Assembly: GCA_004335835.1 (NCBI GenBank)
Contig: RWJK01000214.1
Span: 119,088-183,087, forward strand
Origin: Scenedesmus sp. ARA3
Taxonomy: Eukaryota > Chlorophyta > Chlorophyceae > Sphaeropleales > Scenedesmaceae
Length of the DNA stretch: 64,000 nt
Direction: 5' to 3'
Shown here: positions 35,945 to 48,426 of the stretch, piece after piece
Position numbering within the stretch: position 1 is the stretch's first letter
Layout of the letters: every line of letters starts with the position of its first letter
The notes under the pieces: model-generated
Database searches by the model: none
What the model was told of the DNA's origin: nothing
What the model saw: the letters and a program-made list of their open reading frames with translations, nothing else
Program-made: the position numbers and the translations under genes

Positions 35945-38778
35945 ATGCTAGGCTCTGCCAGGGCTGCCACGTTGGTGTTCAGGAGTTCAAGCAGCAGCGA
36001 TGTGGGTGATGGCAGCAGCTACCAGACAGCGAGCAGAAGTAACGCCAGCAGGCGACACAGGAGGTCAAAGTCATGGGCCAGTATGGACAGCCTGGCAGAC
36101 TTGAACATACCGCTAAGTCCAGGCCAGGCACTGGAGAGACTGCTGCTGGAGTCATGGATGGTCGCAGGGTAAGGCAGTGAACAAGTTGTTGTGCTGGAGC
36201 AGCTCATAACCACATATACATACACATTCTAAAACAGTTGCATATGCCAGCTGCACGCAGCTATTGTGTGCATTTGCTAGCCTGGCGCTGTTGTGCAACC
36301 AGCACAGGAGCGGCAGTAACGTCAGCACAAACGATGGGGAGCATGTGCGCCAGTATGCAAATGCAGTGAATGTTCTGCTTGCACGACTCCCACACTGCGT
36401 CGGGTGCTGCTGTTGCAGTCTGGCGCTGAAGCTGTGGTCATACCTGGGGCTCGGCTGGAAGTGGCTGGTGCAAGTGTACAGGCTGGTGCTGTACGCATTG
36501 TTCCTGCTGCCAGGCTTCCTGCAGGTGCGGTGAGGCGCAGCCATAGCAACAGCACACGCACCAGCAAAAGCGTAAGACACTGCTTGAAGCGCTGCTGCTA
36601 ACAGCTAAGGGTGTCTGGTGGGTGGCTTCCATTGTCCTGCAAGCACTTCATGAGCATCTCAACCTGACCATGTTGTGTGGCGTGGCATGCAGATGATCTA
36701 CTACTACTACACATCACCAAGCGTGAAGCGCAGTGTCATCTATGGTAGAAAGGTAAATGCAGTTCAATAAGCATTGTGCACGTTAGGGAGAATGCACAGC
36801 CACAGGTTGTAGGTGTACTTGCAGCAATCCCGCATGCCTTGGTTGGCAATCGCTACACAGCAAGCCGTTGCAGCAGCTAACATCAATTATTGAGCAGCAG
36901 ATCAGCTGGTAGTAACCGCTGGTAGTAATGCAAGCACACAAGCTGCCGCAGCTCTGAAATGTTCTGGACAATGAACAAGCGAAGGTCAGCAACTGCTGGT
37001 TGCCTGCCTTGCTGTGCCTGCAGCCCAGGCAGAGGCTGGACCTGTACGTGCCGAAGAACGCAGAAGCGGGGGAGCTGCCAGTCGTTATCTTTGTCACAGG
37101 TGAGCAAGGTGGCACACCAACTGGACTGGCTTGTGTGCTGGTATGCCCAGCAACAGCAACGTTCATGCAAGTTTTCCGACTTGCAGGAACTTGGAACGCA
37201 GCGTAGTTTGAGTCCACCAAGCATGCCAAGCTTCACCACTACAATAGTATAGTGCACTCACTCTACTGCATGCATGTGATTGACGTGTTGTGCATGCTCC
37301 GCAGGTGGCGCATGGACCATAGGCTACAAGGCCTGGGGTGCGCTGCTGGGCAGGCGGCTGTGTGAGGCAGGCGTGATCGTGGCGTGCCTGGACTACAGGA
37401 ACTTCCCGCAGGTGCGGTTGGCTGCGCTGCCGCTGACACTGTTCTCCGCAGACTGAGGCCTGGCAGCATAAACTGCTGCCTCAGCAGCCCCGCCAACGGT
37501 TCACGGCTTGTCTTGGTCGAACACAGACAGCCAGACGTTGGGTGTTGAACAGGGCTGTCTCTTGCAGTGTGTTTGCGCTTGCAAGCACACTTGTGCACAA
37601 TATCACCACTCCTGCTGACTGCCTGTGCACAGAGCCTGTCGATTACGCATTGTGCACCTGTGTACCTGCAGGGCAGCGCACTGGACATGCTGGAGGACGT
37701 GAACACTGGCATTGCGTGGGTGCTGCGCAAGGTGCAGCGCTACGGCGGCAACCCCGACCAAGTGTGGCTGGTGGGGCAGAGCGCGGGCGGCCAGCTGGCG
37801 ATGCTGGCGCTGCTCAGCCAGGCTGCACAGGTACGCCTGGCCAGCTGGCGGCTGCTGACACATCATTGTCCAGGTTTGTGACGCCAGGGCCTATGTTGCA
37901 GCTGTTTTGACCACATACGGGTGGCTCATGCCTGCTACAGATACTTTTGTATGCTTGCTCGGGTGCCTGATTCTGTTGTTACCGCTGGTGCCCGTCTGTT
38001 GTGCAGGCGGCCACAGGCCAGGCAGTACTGGGTGGTGCGCCGCTGTGGCACCCATCCTGCCTGAGCGGCTTTGTGGGTGTATCTGGCGCGTATGACCTGG
38101 AGGGCCTGGCAGCACACCTGCACAGGCGCGGGCTGTACAAGAACCTGCTGGACACAATCATGAGCATCGATGGCCAGGTGAGGGCCAGGCGTTTTAGTGG
38201 ATGTGGGACTGTCCATACTGAATGGGTAGGACAGGAGGTGGTGGTGCTGCTTTATGGGGCTCCTGTGTGAGGGAATGCTGCGGTTGTACGAGCGGAGGTC
38301 CAGCACCAAGCTGACTGTCCTGAGGTGACCTGGCAATGTGCAGCAGGTTGCTTGCCGTGACTGCGTCTGTGTACCATCACCTGGTTTTAAAGTGATACAG
38401 CTACATGCTGCTGCTGCTCCGCAGGTGGCCTACGAGCTGCTGTCGCCCCTGCACGCTGCGCGCAACCCGCCCCCAAACCTGGCCGCGTTCATGCCGCCGG
38501 TGCTGCTGATGCACGGCACCACCGACAAGTCGGTGCCAGTGGCCAGCAGCCTGCTGCTGAGCGATGCACTCACTGCCGCTGGCGTGGAGAGCTCGGTGCA
38601 GCTGCTGCCCGGCAAGACGCACACAGACCTGCTGCTGGAGGATGCACTGGGTGGCGGCAGGGATGTGCTGTCTGACAGCATCCTGGCGTGCATCACCGGC
38701 AGGGAGGATGTCAGCGACCACCCCAGCATGTGCCCCAAGCTGCTGGTGCGGCTGGCTGGCTGCGTGTGCCCGTTCTGA
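35945..38778 (+). CDS. ICME: Isoprenylcysteine alpha-carbonyl methylesterase (ICME)
   Basis: Removes the methyl ester from prenylated, carboxymethylated C-terminal cysteines; in Arabidopsis it is an ER/Golgi membrane enzyme of the alpha/beta-hydrolase fold. Eight exons: 35945-36168, 36419-36524, 36693-36752, 37024-37099, 37305-37411, 37672-37830, 38007-38177, 38425-38778; 418 residues (Arabidopsis about 427). A Ser-rich N-terminus is followed by a membrane segment ([20 protein letters not shown]), [26 protein letters not shown], the oxyanion loop [27 protein letters not shown], nucleophile GQSAGG (S228), [22 protein letters not shown] (D335) and [15 protein letters not shown] (H367). The last residues [12 protein letters not shown] match the plant terminus. 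The catalytic triad is intact. The open frame extends to an ATG at 35804, but the length and the nearby poly(A) signals favour 35945. Confidence 0.93.
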
Positions 38779-40978
38779 GTGGGCTTGCAGGCAGCGGTGT
38801 TATTCTTGTGTGTATTATGGTGTGTCATTCATTGAGTCGTTCTGACCTGACTGGGGTGCCAAGCACATGGCTGTGCTTGTGTTATGCAGCGTGGCTTGCA
38901 CTGTCCTGCATATGTGAGCTTTGCGTGGGTTGTGTGCTCGACTTGTCTGTTCCTACGCTGCATGTATCATGTGACTGTACAGCACTTCTGCAGGCAGATT
39001 TTGATTTACTGAGGGGGAGGGGTTTGGCAAGCAGGTGACTAGCACCTCTTGCAGCAGCACTTGTTGACATGTCAGCAGGGTTTTGCTACTACGTAAGCAG
39101 CATTCAGCTACATCTTCACAAATGTTCGTTGACTCGCCTTGGCAGGGAAGATGTACTTCGCCTGACCTTTTGGTGCCTGCTGCAACTGCAGGCAGTTCTA
39201 CAGTAGATTTGCTCGGTTTGATCAGTCTTGACGTGGTCTGCTTGATGTCGAGCATGATCATGCAATGTATGAGCTGCGTACCAGCGTCACCTTGTTAGCC
39301 ATCTGCTGCAGCAACCATACAATGCACGATGGCAGCTGCTCCCATTGTTGAGTTGCAGGCTTCAGTTCATGTCACTCGCCTGCAAGAGGCGCTGTGGCTG
39401 TGTCAGAGCTTGATGACATCTTCCAGCACATGTGCTGTACAGGGTGAGACCTGAGCATGTCAGGGCATTACTTGTGCTCTGTCAGACATTGACATGCATA
39501 TGTAAGGCGTGCATGCTGGATGCAAATTAACAGCATAGCATGGTGCTCTCTGCAGCAATGACAGGACCTGCCACATGCGTTTTTTTGGTGGATCACGCAA
39601 CAGTCACATCTGGCTGTGCTGCTGCGGGCGGCTGCTGTCACCTTGCCACGCCAAGCCTCACAGCAACTCACATTGCCATGGCTCTTCTTGGACCATATGA
39701 GAGTAGCCGTGTCATGAAGTGATGGCTGTGCAAGTTGTGGCTGCAAGCCGTGCAATGGCTGCCTGCTGCACCCGCACTCTGGCGCGCACGTGCACAGCAC
39801 GGCAAGGGACACCATGGTGTCTCCTTTATCAGTCGCCCTGACTGTCTTTGCCGAGGCCGAGAACATTCAGTGCCGTTGTTGTCTGTGCCAGTTACGGCTC
39901 CACGCCAATGTTCATCCATTAATGTAGTGTTACCGAGCTTAGCGTGCCGGGTGACATTGCATCACCGTGGTCGTGGTGTGTTGCTGTGTACAACACTTGT
40001 AAAACGTGTTACACGTGCACGTGTGCGTGCTGTTTATGTTCTTGGGGCCCATGTTGACCAGTAGTGCGCGTGCGCTGCTGGCTGCTAAGGTTCAACCTTG
40101 GGCTGTGTGAACACCTATTATACAGAGCTCGCGCATTGGCATGCTGTAACAATTACAATCACAGAAGGTACTGCATGCGGAGCCTCCTTGATGACGAGCT
40201 CGTCATCCCTTCGAGGGGATGCATGCTGGCCTTGGAAACCCAAACCAAAAGCAGCATCGATATCCAGCGATATCGCGGACCACCTCGCCCCACAGGCGTG
40301 CAAGGGGCAAGCCAGCAATGCAGAATGCAGCGCCGTTAACAATAACTGCAGCTGGAGTGGAGATGCAAGAAAAGATAGAAGCTTGCGCAAGTTCTCAGCA
40401 CACAGGTGATGTGATTGCATGTACTGCGCAGTACAACACCGTCTAGTTGGGCCCCATGTAGTGGGCAGCACACCGTGCTGCTATCTGCTGCAAACAGTAG
40501 TCGATTGTGCTGGACACCACACGCTGGCACTGCCAGCGTATTGGCAATACCGAAGCCATTTCCAGCACACAACGTCAGGAGCGGCATTCGCGTCAGCTGT
40601 GACAGAACAAGCCATCAGTCACAAACACATTCACTTATCCATTTTGTGCACCGCCACCCAAACAGCAGAAACCTGCACCATGACACGGCCACCACAGCAG
40701 CAAACACAATTGTTGCCAGCAGTCAATGCCACAAACATGCTGTGTGAAAGCCCGCAAACAAGCGCAGCACGTAGCAACTGCAAAAGTGCACTCCAACCCT
40801 GGGGCCCGAGTTGCACCGTCACCCCAAGGAGCACCAACCCCCTCACCCAGCAATGGCCCCAGCGGACCAGCAGCATCAGGCCATGCCTGGAGTACTGCGT
40901 CAATGACCCAGCAACTGCACCCTAGCCTAATGTACACGGTCAAACTACCTGGTCAAACTAACAGATCACACCAGATCA
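38779..40978. other. Convergent intergenic region, ICME / PurM
   Basis: 2.2 kb holding two facing 3' ends, the longest gene-free stretch in the window. TGTAA at 39501 could end ICME; TTACA at 40153 (TGTAA on minus) is a far candidate for PurM. An inverted-repeat cluster lies at 40190-40221. No domain was recognised in any frame. Confidence 0.4.
40190..40221. repeat. 18-bp perfect palindrome with overlapping hairpin
   Basis: GATGACGAGCTCGTCATC at 40190-40207 is its own reverse complement. Its last bases CATCCC (40204-40209) also pair with GGGATG (40216-40221), so two alternative foldbacks share sequence. Confidence 0.7.
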
Positions 40979-43078
40979 TCACACATATGACACGCCGCTG
41001 CCCTCCACCACCACACCCAGCTCAAACAGCCCTGCATCAACCGCCTTTGCTGCTGCCACCTGGCTGGGATCAACAACCACAACCATACCCACGCCGCAGT
41101 TAAAAGTGCGGCGCATCTCCGCGTCCGAGATGTTGCCGGCCTGCTGCAGCCACTGGAACATGGGCGGCACCTGCCAGGCGCTGGTGCTGATGTTCACGCC
41201 CAGGCCCTTGGGGATGACGCGGGGGATGTTCTCAGTCATGCCGCCACCCGTGATGTGCACCAGGCCCTTCAGGCCCACCTGCAGCAGCAGCAGCAAGGCA
41301 AGGTGAAACAACAAAGGGTTAGCCCACAAGCAATACTATGGATACGGCGTGATAGAAAACAATTGAGCACAGTTACAGCTGCCAGCAATGACAGCGGAAG
41401 GAGGGAGCCACATACACCGTTGCGCAAAGCAGCACAGATGTGGCAGACCAGCAGCAACGCCGCCAAGCAGCAGCTCCCAACGCACCTGCTCATGCAGCGC
41501 CATGACGTGCTTCACGTAGATGACGGTGGGCTCCAGCAGCGCCGCACCCGCGCTGCGGTCCCCGCCCCAAGGCGCAGCATCATGCAGGCTCACGTTGGAC
41601 ACCTCCAGCACCTTGCGCACCAGGCTGAATCCGTTGCTGTGCACGCCGCTGCTGGCCATGCCTAGCACCACATCACCCGCCTTGATGGTCTTGCCGGTGA
41701 TGACCTGGAAAAGCGCAGCAGGGCAGAGAGTAACAGAGCACACAACGGGTGAGCGATGATCAGTCGCGGTCGTGCTGTGCCCGTGGAACGCAGGCGCCTT
41801 CGTTGACCAGGGTGTGTACAGAGAGTGCTGCATGCAAGCATGCATAAGCACAGGCGCGACATACGCTAAGAGCCCTGCTCACAAGCCCTACTTGCCCCGC
41901 ATGTGACTCTGTTGTGCTGCTAGCCACAAGGATGCGCGATAGCAACTGCAGAGTTCGCATGCAGTGCAACGTGCAATAGCAACTGCATTGCGCATGCTGA
42001 TGCACGCCTGTGTGGCAGCTTGCTCGCATGCTTGCTTGCTGGTGCCTCACCTTGTCCTGCTTGACTGCGCCGACAGCAAAGCCGGCCAGGTCGTACTCCC
42101 CTTTCTGGTAGAAGCCGGGCATCTCTGCGGTCTCACCGCCCAGCAGCTGGCAGCCGGACTGCTTGCAGCCGTCCACAATGCCCTTGATCACCTGGAAAGC
42201 GCAGAGCAGAGGAGGGACACATGGCAGGTTAATGCATAGTAGCCGTAATATGCCTGTAGTGTTATATGCGGCGAGGGAAAGGGAGCATCCAGGAGGCACA
42301 GTGACGTGGCTAGGTTTTGATGAAACAGTAAAGCTGCTGTGCAGCACATGTGTCCATGTGCAAGCAAACCAACGTGCACCATGCTGCAAGGGAGGTGCCG
42401 CTGCCGCAACATGCACTGCAGCTGTGGCCTGGCCAATGACACCAGTGAGCAATAGCTTGGATGCACACAGGTGTTTCGTGCCTTGGTCTATACGCCGGCA
42501 GCTACGGTGCACACCATTCCAGCCCAACTCTGTTGCGCATGCATAAACTAGCAGTGTCAAAGGGCCTGTTGGCAAGCAGCACAGCATGCATCTCAAGCCC
42601 ATGTATGTTACTAACCCCTTGACAGCAGGCTCACCTGCTCTGCAGCATCCACATCCAGCGCGCCAGTTGCGTAGTAGTCCAGGAAGAACAGCGGCTGCGC
42701 CCCAGAGGTGATGATGTCGTTCACACTCATGGCCACCAGGTCGATGCCCACTGTGTCGTGCTTGTTCATGTCAAAGGCAAGCTTCAGCTTCGTGCCCACG
42801 CCGTCTGTGCCTGCCACCAGGTAGGAATCACCGAATGGCACCAGGCCACTGAAGCCCCCAATGGTGGGGTTGAGCTTTTGAATGCGCTTCACCAGCTCAT
42901 CGCCGGCATCAATGTCGACACCTGCTGCTTTGTAGCTGAGCCCTTCCTGCGGCGCTGCAGTGACTGCGCAACCCAGCTGCTTGTTTCGAACCCTGCGACT
43001 GCTGACTGCGACCACTGGCCTGCCCAGGGACTGCTTGCAGGAGCAGCGCACCCGCTGAGCCTGCTGTGTAAGCGACAT
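40979..43078 (-). CDS. PUR5: Phosphoribosylformylglycinamidine cyclo-ligase (AIR synthetase)
   Basis: Fifth step of de novo purine synthesis: ATP-dependent ring closure of FGAM to AIR. In plants it acts in plastids. Four exons on the minus strand: 43078-42635, 42191-42051, 41704-41486, 41278-40979; 367 residues. After an N-terminal extension of about 45 residues rich in Arg, Ser and Val, a likely transit peptide, the PurM core runs: [146 protein letters not shown] and [11 protein letters not shown]. All nucleotide- and substrate-loop motifs are present. It is head to head with PEX19, 411 bases apart. Confidence 0.96.
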
Positions 43079-43489
43079 GATGCTGTTGGAAGGGGCAAGG
43101 CGATCAGTGGGCTAGCGGTGACAGAGTGGTGTGCTGCTGCACAGAAGGTTGGCGCCGTGTTTGAGCCCTGTTTATGACAGAAGCTTCATATGGCTGGTGT
43201 AAGCAGTGATCAAGACTATCAGCTACAAGTTTTCGATCATGCGTGCCGTGCGGGACCAGCAACGTGACCACACCTGTTACCCCTGCCTGTTACATGACAA
43301 GGGTTGTTGACATGCGAGCTTTTCAGCGATCTATAATGTCTGACGAATTGCTGAAATAACTAACCAATATTTTCATTGGCCACACGCGTCGTTTTCCACT
43401 TTCAAATTGTTTCGTTGTCCGCATCAGCAGCTGCTGCCGGCCCGTTGCTCATAATCCTCTCGCTGGTGAACTCTTAGCCCAGCAGCAGC
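43079..43489. promoter_or_regulatory. Divergent promoter region, PurM / PEX19
   Basis: 411 bases between opposite start codons. It contains an A/T-richer patch around 43340-43410 and a CCAAT-like ACCAATATT near 43361. No other motif recognised. Confidence 0.4.
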
Positions 43490-45768
43490 ATGAGCCAACT
43501 AGATCGCTTCCTTGATGGTGGGTTTTGTTGTGAAGCTTGGTTATATAAACCAGCTGCTGCTGGTGGAGGTGCTGGTGCTGGCGCTGGTCCTAGTGATGGC
43601 GATTGCTGTGCTGGTGTTGATTTATCCCCCCATGCCTGCTGCTTACAGATGCTCTGGCGGGGTTTGATGACGACGAAGAAGGCTTTCAACATGTTGGCCC
43701 ACCTGCCCGGTAAGGTTGGAACACGTGCAGAGGCTGTAGCACTGCTTGCCTGGTATCTCGAGATAATAGTTGCTGCATGCTGCATGCATGGCAGAAACTG
43801 AGCACACTGTACACAGCAACTCCTTCTCATGTGCTTTACACACGCTGGCCGCATGCATGTGTTGTTGCGCGCAGTGTACTCGTCAACGTTGGTGCACAAG
43901 CAGCAACCAGCAGTGGCTTGGTGCCGCCAGCAGCACCACAGCCTGCAGCACAGCACAGCAGCAGTAGTAGCAGTTACGAGCAAGCAGGCGTTAGTCAAGC
44001 AGTCAGCAGTGCACCAACACCACCAGCAGCAGCAGCAGCAGCAGCAGCAGGCTCACAGGCTAAAGGCTTGCCAAGTTTGCAGTTTGACCCGCTCAAAAGG
44101 AAGAAGAAAGCCAAGCCTGCTGCGGATCCAGCAGCAGCAGCAGTTGGCGCAGCAGGCGATGCTGCCAGACCTGCTCTGACGCCTCAGGTGCAGCAGCTGC
44201 AGGAGGACATGGCTAAGCTCTTCAGTGAGTGGTCACAAGGTGGGTGAGGGGTTACTGACGCTGCAAGGAAAATTGCTCTGCAGCCTGCTTCCTCTACATG
44301 TGCAGACACGCAAACGCTCAGTTTTTTTGTTTACATTTCTATTTGGAGTTTGTTGTGGCAGTGGGTGTTGGTACTGGTACAATCCAGCTGTGCCATAGAA
44401 GTAGGACACAACCTTGGAGCATTGCCACCTGCAGCCAGTGCTGTTGCATCAGGCCCTTCCAGGTCGCAGCATGGCCAACAGAAGCAGCAGCAGGCTGTTG
44501 CCGGTACACTTCATAGTGGCTATAGCGCACTATGCACGGCAGTGCTCTGCACACAAACCTACACGCTACGCAGTGTGCTCACCTTGGCCCTCTGTGTGCT
44601 GCTGTCAATCGTGCAGCAATGCACCCAGAAGCAGATGCGGAGCCAGATGCAGCAGCCGCAACAGCAGCAGCGCACCAGCAGCGGGGCGGCTCCTCGGTGC
44701 TGGCGGCACTGGCAGAGCAGACGCAGCGCACAGTAGAGCAGCAGTCGCGCATGCGCCCGCCGCCTGCAGGGCCCGCAGCAGCAGCAGCGGCAGCAGCAGC
44801 AGCTGGTGGTGGCGGGGAGGAGATGAATGCGATCGTGGATGTTGTGATGCAGCACTTGCTGAGCAAGGACGTGCTGTATCAACCAATGAAGGTGGGCAGC
44901 AGCAGCAGCAGCAGCAGCAGGAGGGACAGTTGACTTGCGGCACGCTGTTGATGTTAGCTACTTACTGACAGATGGTGACAGATGGTGATGTGAAGTAGTG
45001 CGAGGCACGCATGCAGCAGGTCACCTCTTCTGCTTGAGCTGCATGCATAGCACACGCCGCTTGTGCAGCTTATGTCACATGCGCTTCACATGCGTCTGCG
45101 CACACCTGCATCGCCTTCATTCCCACCCCCACAGGAGATCATGGAGAAGTACCCACCCTGGCTGGACAGGCAGGCGGCAGGCGGCAGCAGCAGCAGTGGC
45201 TTGTCTCCTGAGGACCTTGAGCGCTACAAGGCTCAGTATGACTGCATCACGCAACTTGTGGCGGCGTATGAGAGCGAGCCGGGCAACACAGCCAAGATCA
45301 TGGCGCTGCTGCAGGAGGTGCGTGCGGGGAAGGCAGTGGCAGCAGCTGCTGCTGGCGCTGGCTTGGTGCTACGTGGCAGCTCTGTTTCGCAGTTGCTGTG
45401 CGTCAGCTGGGGCATTCGAAACTGTATGTATCAAGCAAGCAGACTTTCAGGCTGTTGAAAGCACCTCGCGCATTACCAGCAGCTGGTGCAGCCAGCGCTG
45501 CCACCACCTGCTCTCAGTCGTGTACCGAACCACTCTGTGCTGGCCTGGCCTGGCCTGCTGCTGCGCGCAGATGCAAGCCTGTGGGGAGCCGCCGGCAGAC
45601 ATCGTGCAGGAGATGAGCAGCGCCATTGCAGCAGACCTGCCGCCAGGCGCTGGCGGGGAGGGCGAGGGCGGCAACCCTGCTGCCGGCATGAATTTGGATG
45701 GGCTGGACTTTGGTGATGTTGACCTGGAGCAGCTGCCGCAGGAGCTGAAGAACTGCCCGGTGCAGTGA
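43490..45768 (+). CDS. PEX19: Peroxin-19, peroxisomal membrane protein import receptor
   Basis: Cytosolic chaperone and receptor that binds peroxisomal membrane proteins and docks on PEX3. Six exons: 43490-43517, 43649-43709, 43875-44239, 44617-44891, 45135-45317, 45571-45768; 369 residues. The start MSQLDRFLDDALAGFDDDEE is the acidic N-terminal PEX3-binding part. A Lys-rich FDPLKRKKKAKP motif and LQEDMAKLFSEW follow, then a poly-Ala insert. The conserved C-terminal cargo-binding domain reads IVDVVMQHLLSKDVLYQPMK, EIMEKYPPWLDRQ, GLSPEDLERYKAQYDCI, YESEPGNTAKIMALLQE, MQACGEPPADIVQEM. The protein ends NCPVQ, so C366-P-V-Q is a CaaX-type prenylation box as in other PEX19 proteins, with Gln favouring farnesyltransferase. 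Between cargo domain and CaaX lies an acidic, Gly-rich linker. Confidence 0.95.
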
Positions 45769-46515
45769 GCAGTGAGGCAGCTGCTGCAGTGAGGCAGCTG
45801 CGGGGGCTGCGCTGCAGTTGTGATGCATGTTGCTGTGCAGCACTGAGCCGTGAAGGCTGCTGCTGCAAGCACGTGGCAGTTGGCTGCTGGTGTGCGCTGC
45901 TGAATGCACAATGGGTACCGGGCAACCGGTTGCTGACATACGTATCTCTGGTTATACACTGGCGCGTCAGCTATAGCCGCTGCTGGCTATGCATTGTTTG
46001 GTATGCGGTGCCGTTGTCCCAATTAGTTTCGACGCTTTGACGGTGGCGGTTTTCGCACTGCGCAATGCGCTTGCTGTAGGAGGTGCGCGTCAGGGGTGTT
46101 GCTCTTCAAGACCGCGCGTGAGTCCACTGCAAATTGAACTCATTCTGGTGGTCGGCCCGATCAGTGTTGCAATGACGTGTAACGAAGGCTCGCAACCAAA
46201 CTCTATGAGCTACAGCAAAGTCAAATGCAGCCACCGGCGTGGCACGCTGCAAGCGTGGCTTGCAGAACTTATGCCACGTGACCTCAAACCTGCTGCTGAG
46301 GATCAGATGTCTCAACAGAGCTGCTGCGCCCGGCCACGATGTATGATGAGTCAGGTTGCAATGTTGCAGCAACGCTGTAAGATCAGTCATGCACAGTCAT
46401 GCACGGCCCCATGCACGACTCACAGTGCCAGCCGCAACCGCGGAGTTGGCGCCAAACCACCTGCTGTGGCATCCTCAGCCTAGAGCCAGCACCGCTGCAG
46501 CAGCTGCAACCATAA
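45769..46515. other. Convergent intergenic region, PEX19 / WDR55
   Basis: 747 bases with two facing 3' UTRs. A repeat of GCAGTGAGGCAGCTGC-type sequence lies right after the PEX19 stop (45765-45800). TGTAA at 46178 and 46377 are possible PEX19 poly(A) signals. No gene seen. Confidence 0.4.
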
Positions 46516-46720
46516 TCACAGCAGGTCAGCAAAGAAGTTGCCTGTCTTGCTGGGCTTGGCCCGACCCTTGCCCATGGCAGTTTTCTCCCGCTTCTTCTTC
46601 CGCTGCCTGCTGCTGCCGCCGCGGCCCTCGTCGTCGCTGCTGTCCCCATCACTGCCATCGCTGCCGCTGTCGTCACTGTCCTCAGCCCGTGGCCGCCGCT
46701 TGCTGCTGCCAGGCTCACTA

Positions 46721-46752
<32 letters not shown>

Positions 46753-48426
46753 GCCGCCAGGGGCTGCATCACCTCCAGCGCCTGCTGCTACTGCTGCTTC
46801 CTCATCCTCTGCTGCAGCGTCATCATCCTCATCATCGTCCTCATCATCATCTTGCAAGATAGACAGGTCCCACAGCTTCACGCATGCGTCATGCGACACA
46901 CTGGCCAGCAGCGACTTATCCGCTGCCATCGCCAGCCTCTCAACCGGCATATCCTCCTCGTGCTCGCCCAGCACCCCCAGCAGCTTGTTCGGCAGGATGC
47001 TGACGATGCGCAGCGCGCCGTCGCTGCTGCCTGTGATCAGTGTGTCCTCGTCATACGTGACGAGAGCGTCAACGGATTCGGGGTGGCCTGGGAATCTGTC
47101 GCTGCAGTCGTTCCAGTAGCCCCAGCTCCAGATGGCCAGCACACCGCTGGTGCTGCCGCACACCACCTTCTTGCCGTTCTTCACAACAGCAACTGTGGTA
47201 ACAGGCAGCAGCGGTTGAGGAGTACAGGAGGCCAGTGCGACGGTCATGCAGCAGCACTGCATGGGAAATGCATCGTTGTAACAACAGCGGAACGGAGGGT
47301 TGTGCTGTGAGGGATCAGAGACTTGCACTGCTGCACTTGACAGGCAGGCGGCATGGTGATAAGCGGCACATGCTTGAGCCCCATTGTGCAGCTGCGCAGC
47401 AGCCACCATCCGCCGCTGCGGCTCTGTTTCGCGCGCGGCACATGCACATGCCTGCCGCGAGACACACATCAGCTGCATGTGGTTCACAACTGCGCCTCAC
47501 ACATGACAAGCAACGTAACAGCCAGTGACAAGTGACAAGTTGAATGCAACCCCAGCGCCTCACCTGACATGAGTTCATCGTCTGCGTCATCCTCGGAGCG
47601 TGCCAGCACCTTGCAGCTGCGCAGGTCGTGCACGCTCAGCGTGCCGTCCCCGCTCACTGCCAGCAGCGCCTGCTGCTTCTCACTAACCGTCAGCCCACTA
47701 ATATAATCGCTATGCTTGTTGTACTTGAGCACATGCTGCTGGCTGCGCAGGTCCCAGATGCACAGCCCGCCGTCCATGTCACCAGCTGCTAGCAATGACG
47801 GCTGCTCAGGAATGCCCAGCAGCCGGTTTATGCCTGCGCTGTGTGCTTTAGTGAGCCGTGTGACTGCCTTGCCACTGGAAGGGTCTAGCTGCAGGATAGA
47901 GCCGGTCTCAAAGCCACAATACAAGTGGCTGCCGTCGCTTGCAAAGCACACAGCCCTGCAGGATGCGGCTTTCTTGCTGTCCCTGCATAGCACCTGCTGC
48001 ACGGAGTAGCTAGTGCTGGCGGCAGGCTGCTGCTCGAGTGCGGCTTCTGAGCCCTGCTGCTGCTGTGCAGGGCCTGCAGGGGCTTGCTGAGCTGTGTATC
48101 TGTGCAGCAGCAGCTGCCCGCTGACCAGCGCTGAGGCAATTAGAGGGTCACTGCTGCTGAAGCAGCAGTCCTGCAAGGCATGACAGGCACCAGCAGCGCA
48201 TGTAACACACATGCAAACACCGACGCCAGCGAGTGTGCTGCATCTAGACAGCAGATAGCCTTGATAGCTGTATATATGGGGATGAGGCATGCCTTCTGCA
48301 GCTGCTGCTGCCAGCCGTCACTGCATGCCAGGCTGCAGCCAGCTGCTGTTGTGGGCATGCATGACACGCTGTACTCACCATAGGCTGGTCTGGCAGCTCT
48401 ATACAGCATGCTGCCTTGCTGCCCAT
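46516..48426 (-). CDS. WDR55: WD-repeat protein WDR55-like
   Basis: Beta-propeller protein; WDR55 family members are nucleolar and needed for rRNA processing, and plant WDR55 also binds DDB1. Three exons on the minus strand: 48426-48379, 48170-47564, 47192-46516; 443 residues. The first exon is only 16 codons (MGSKAACCIELPDQPM) and joins DCCFSSSDPLIASALVSGQL. Repeats include AVCFASDGSHLYCGFETGSI, INRLLGIPEQPSLLAAGDMD, GGLCIWDLRSQQHVLKY, ISGLTVSEKQQALLAVSGDG, TLSVHDLRSCKVL, VAVVKNGKKVVCGSTSGVL, ITGSSDGALRIVSILPNKL and ASVSHDACVKLWDLS. A strongly acidic stretch (Asp/Glu runs), a poly-Ala tract, a Ser/Asp stretch and a Lys-rich tail follow; the last residues are FFADLL, typical of WDR55. Start chosen because it restores the first blade. 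Confidence 0.92.
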
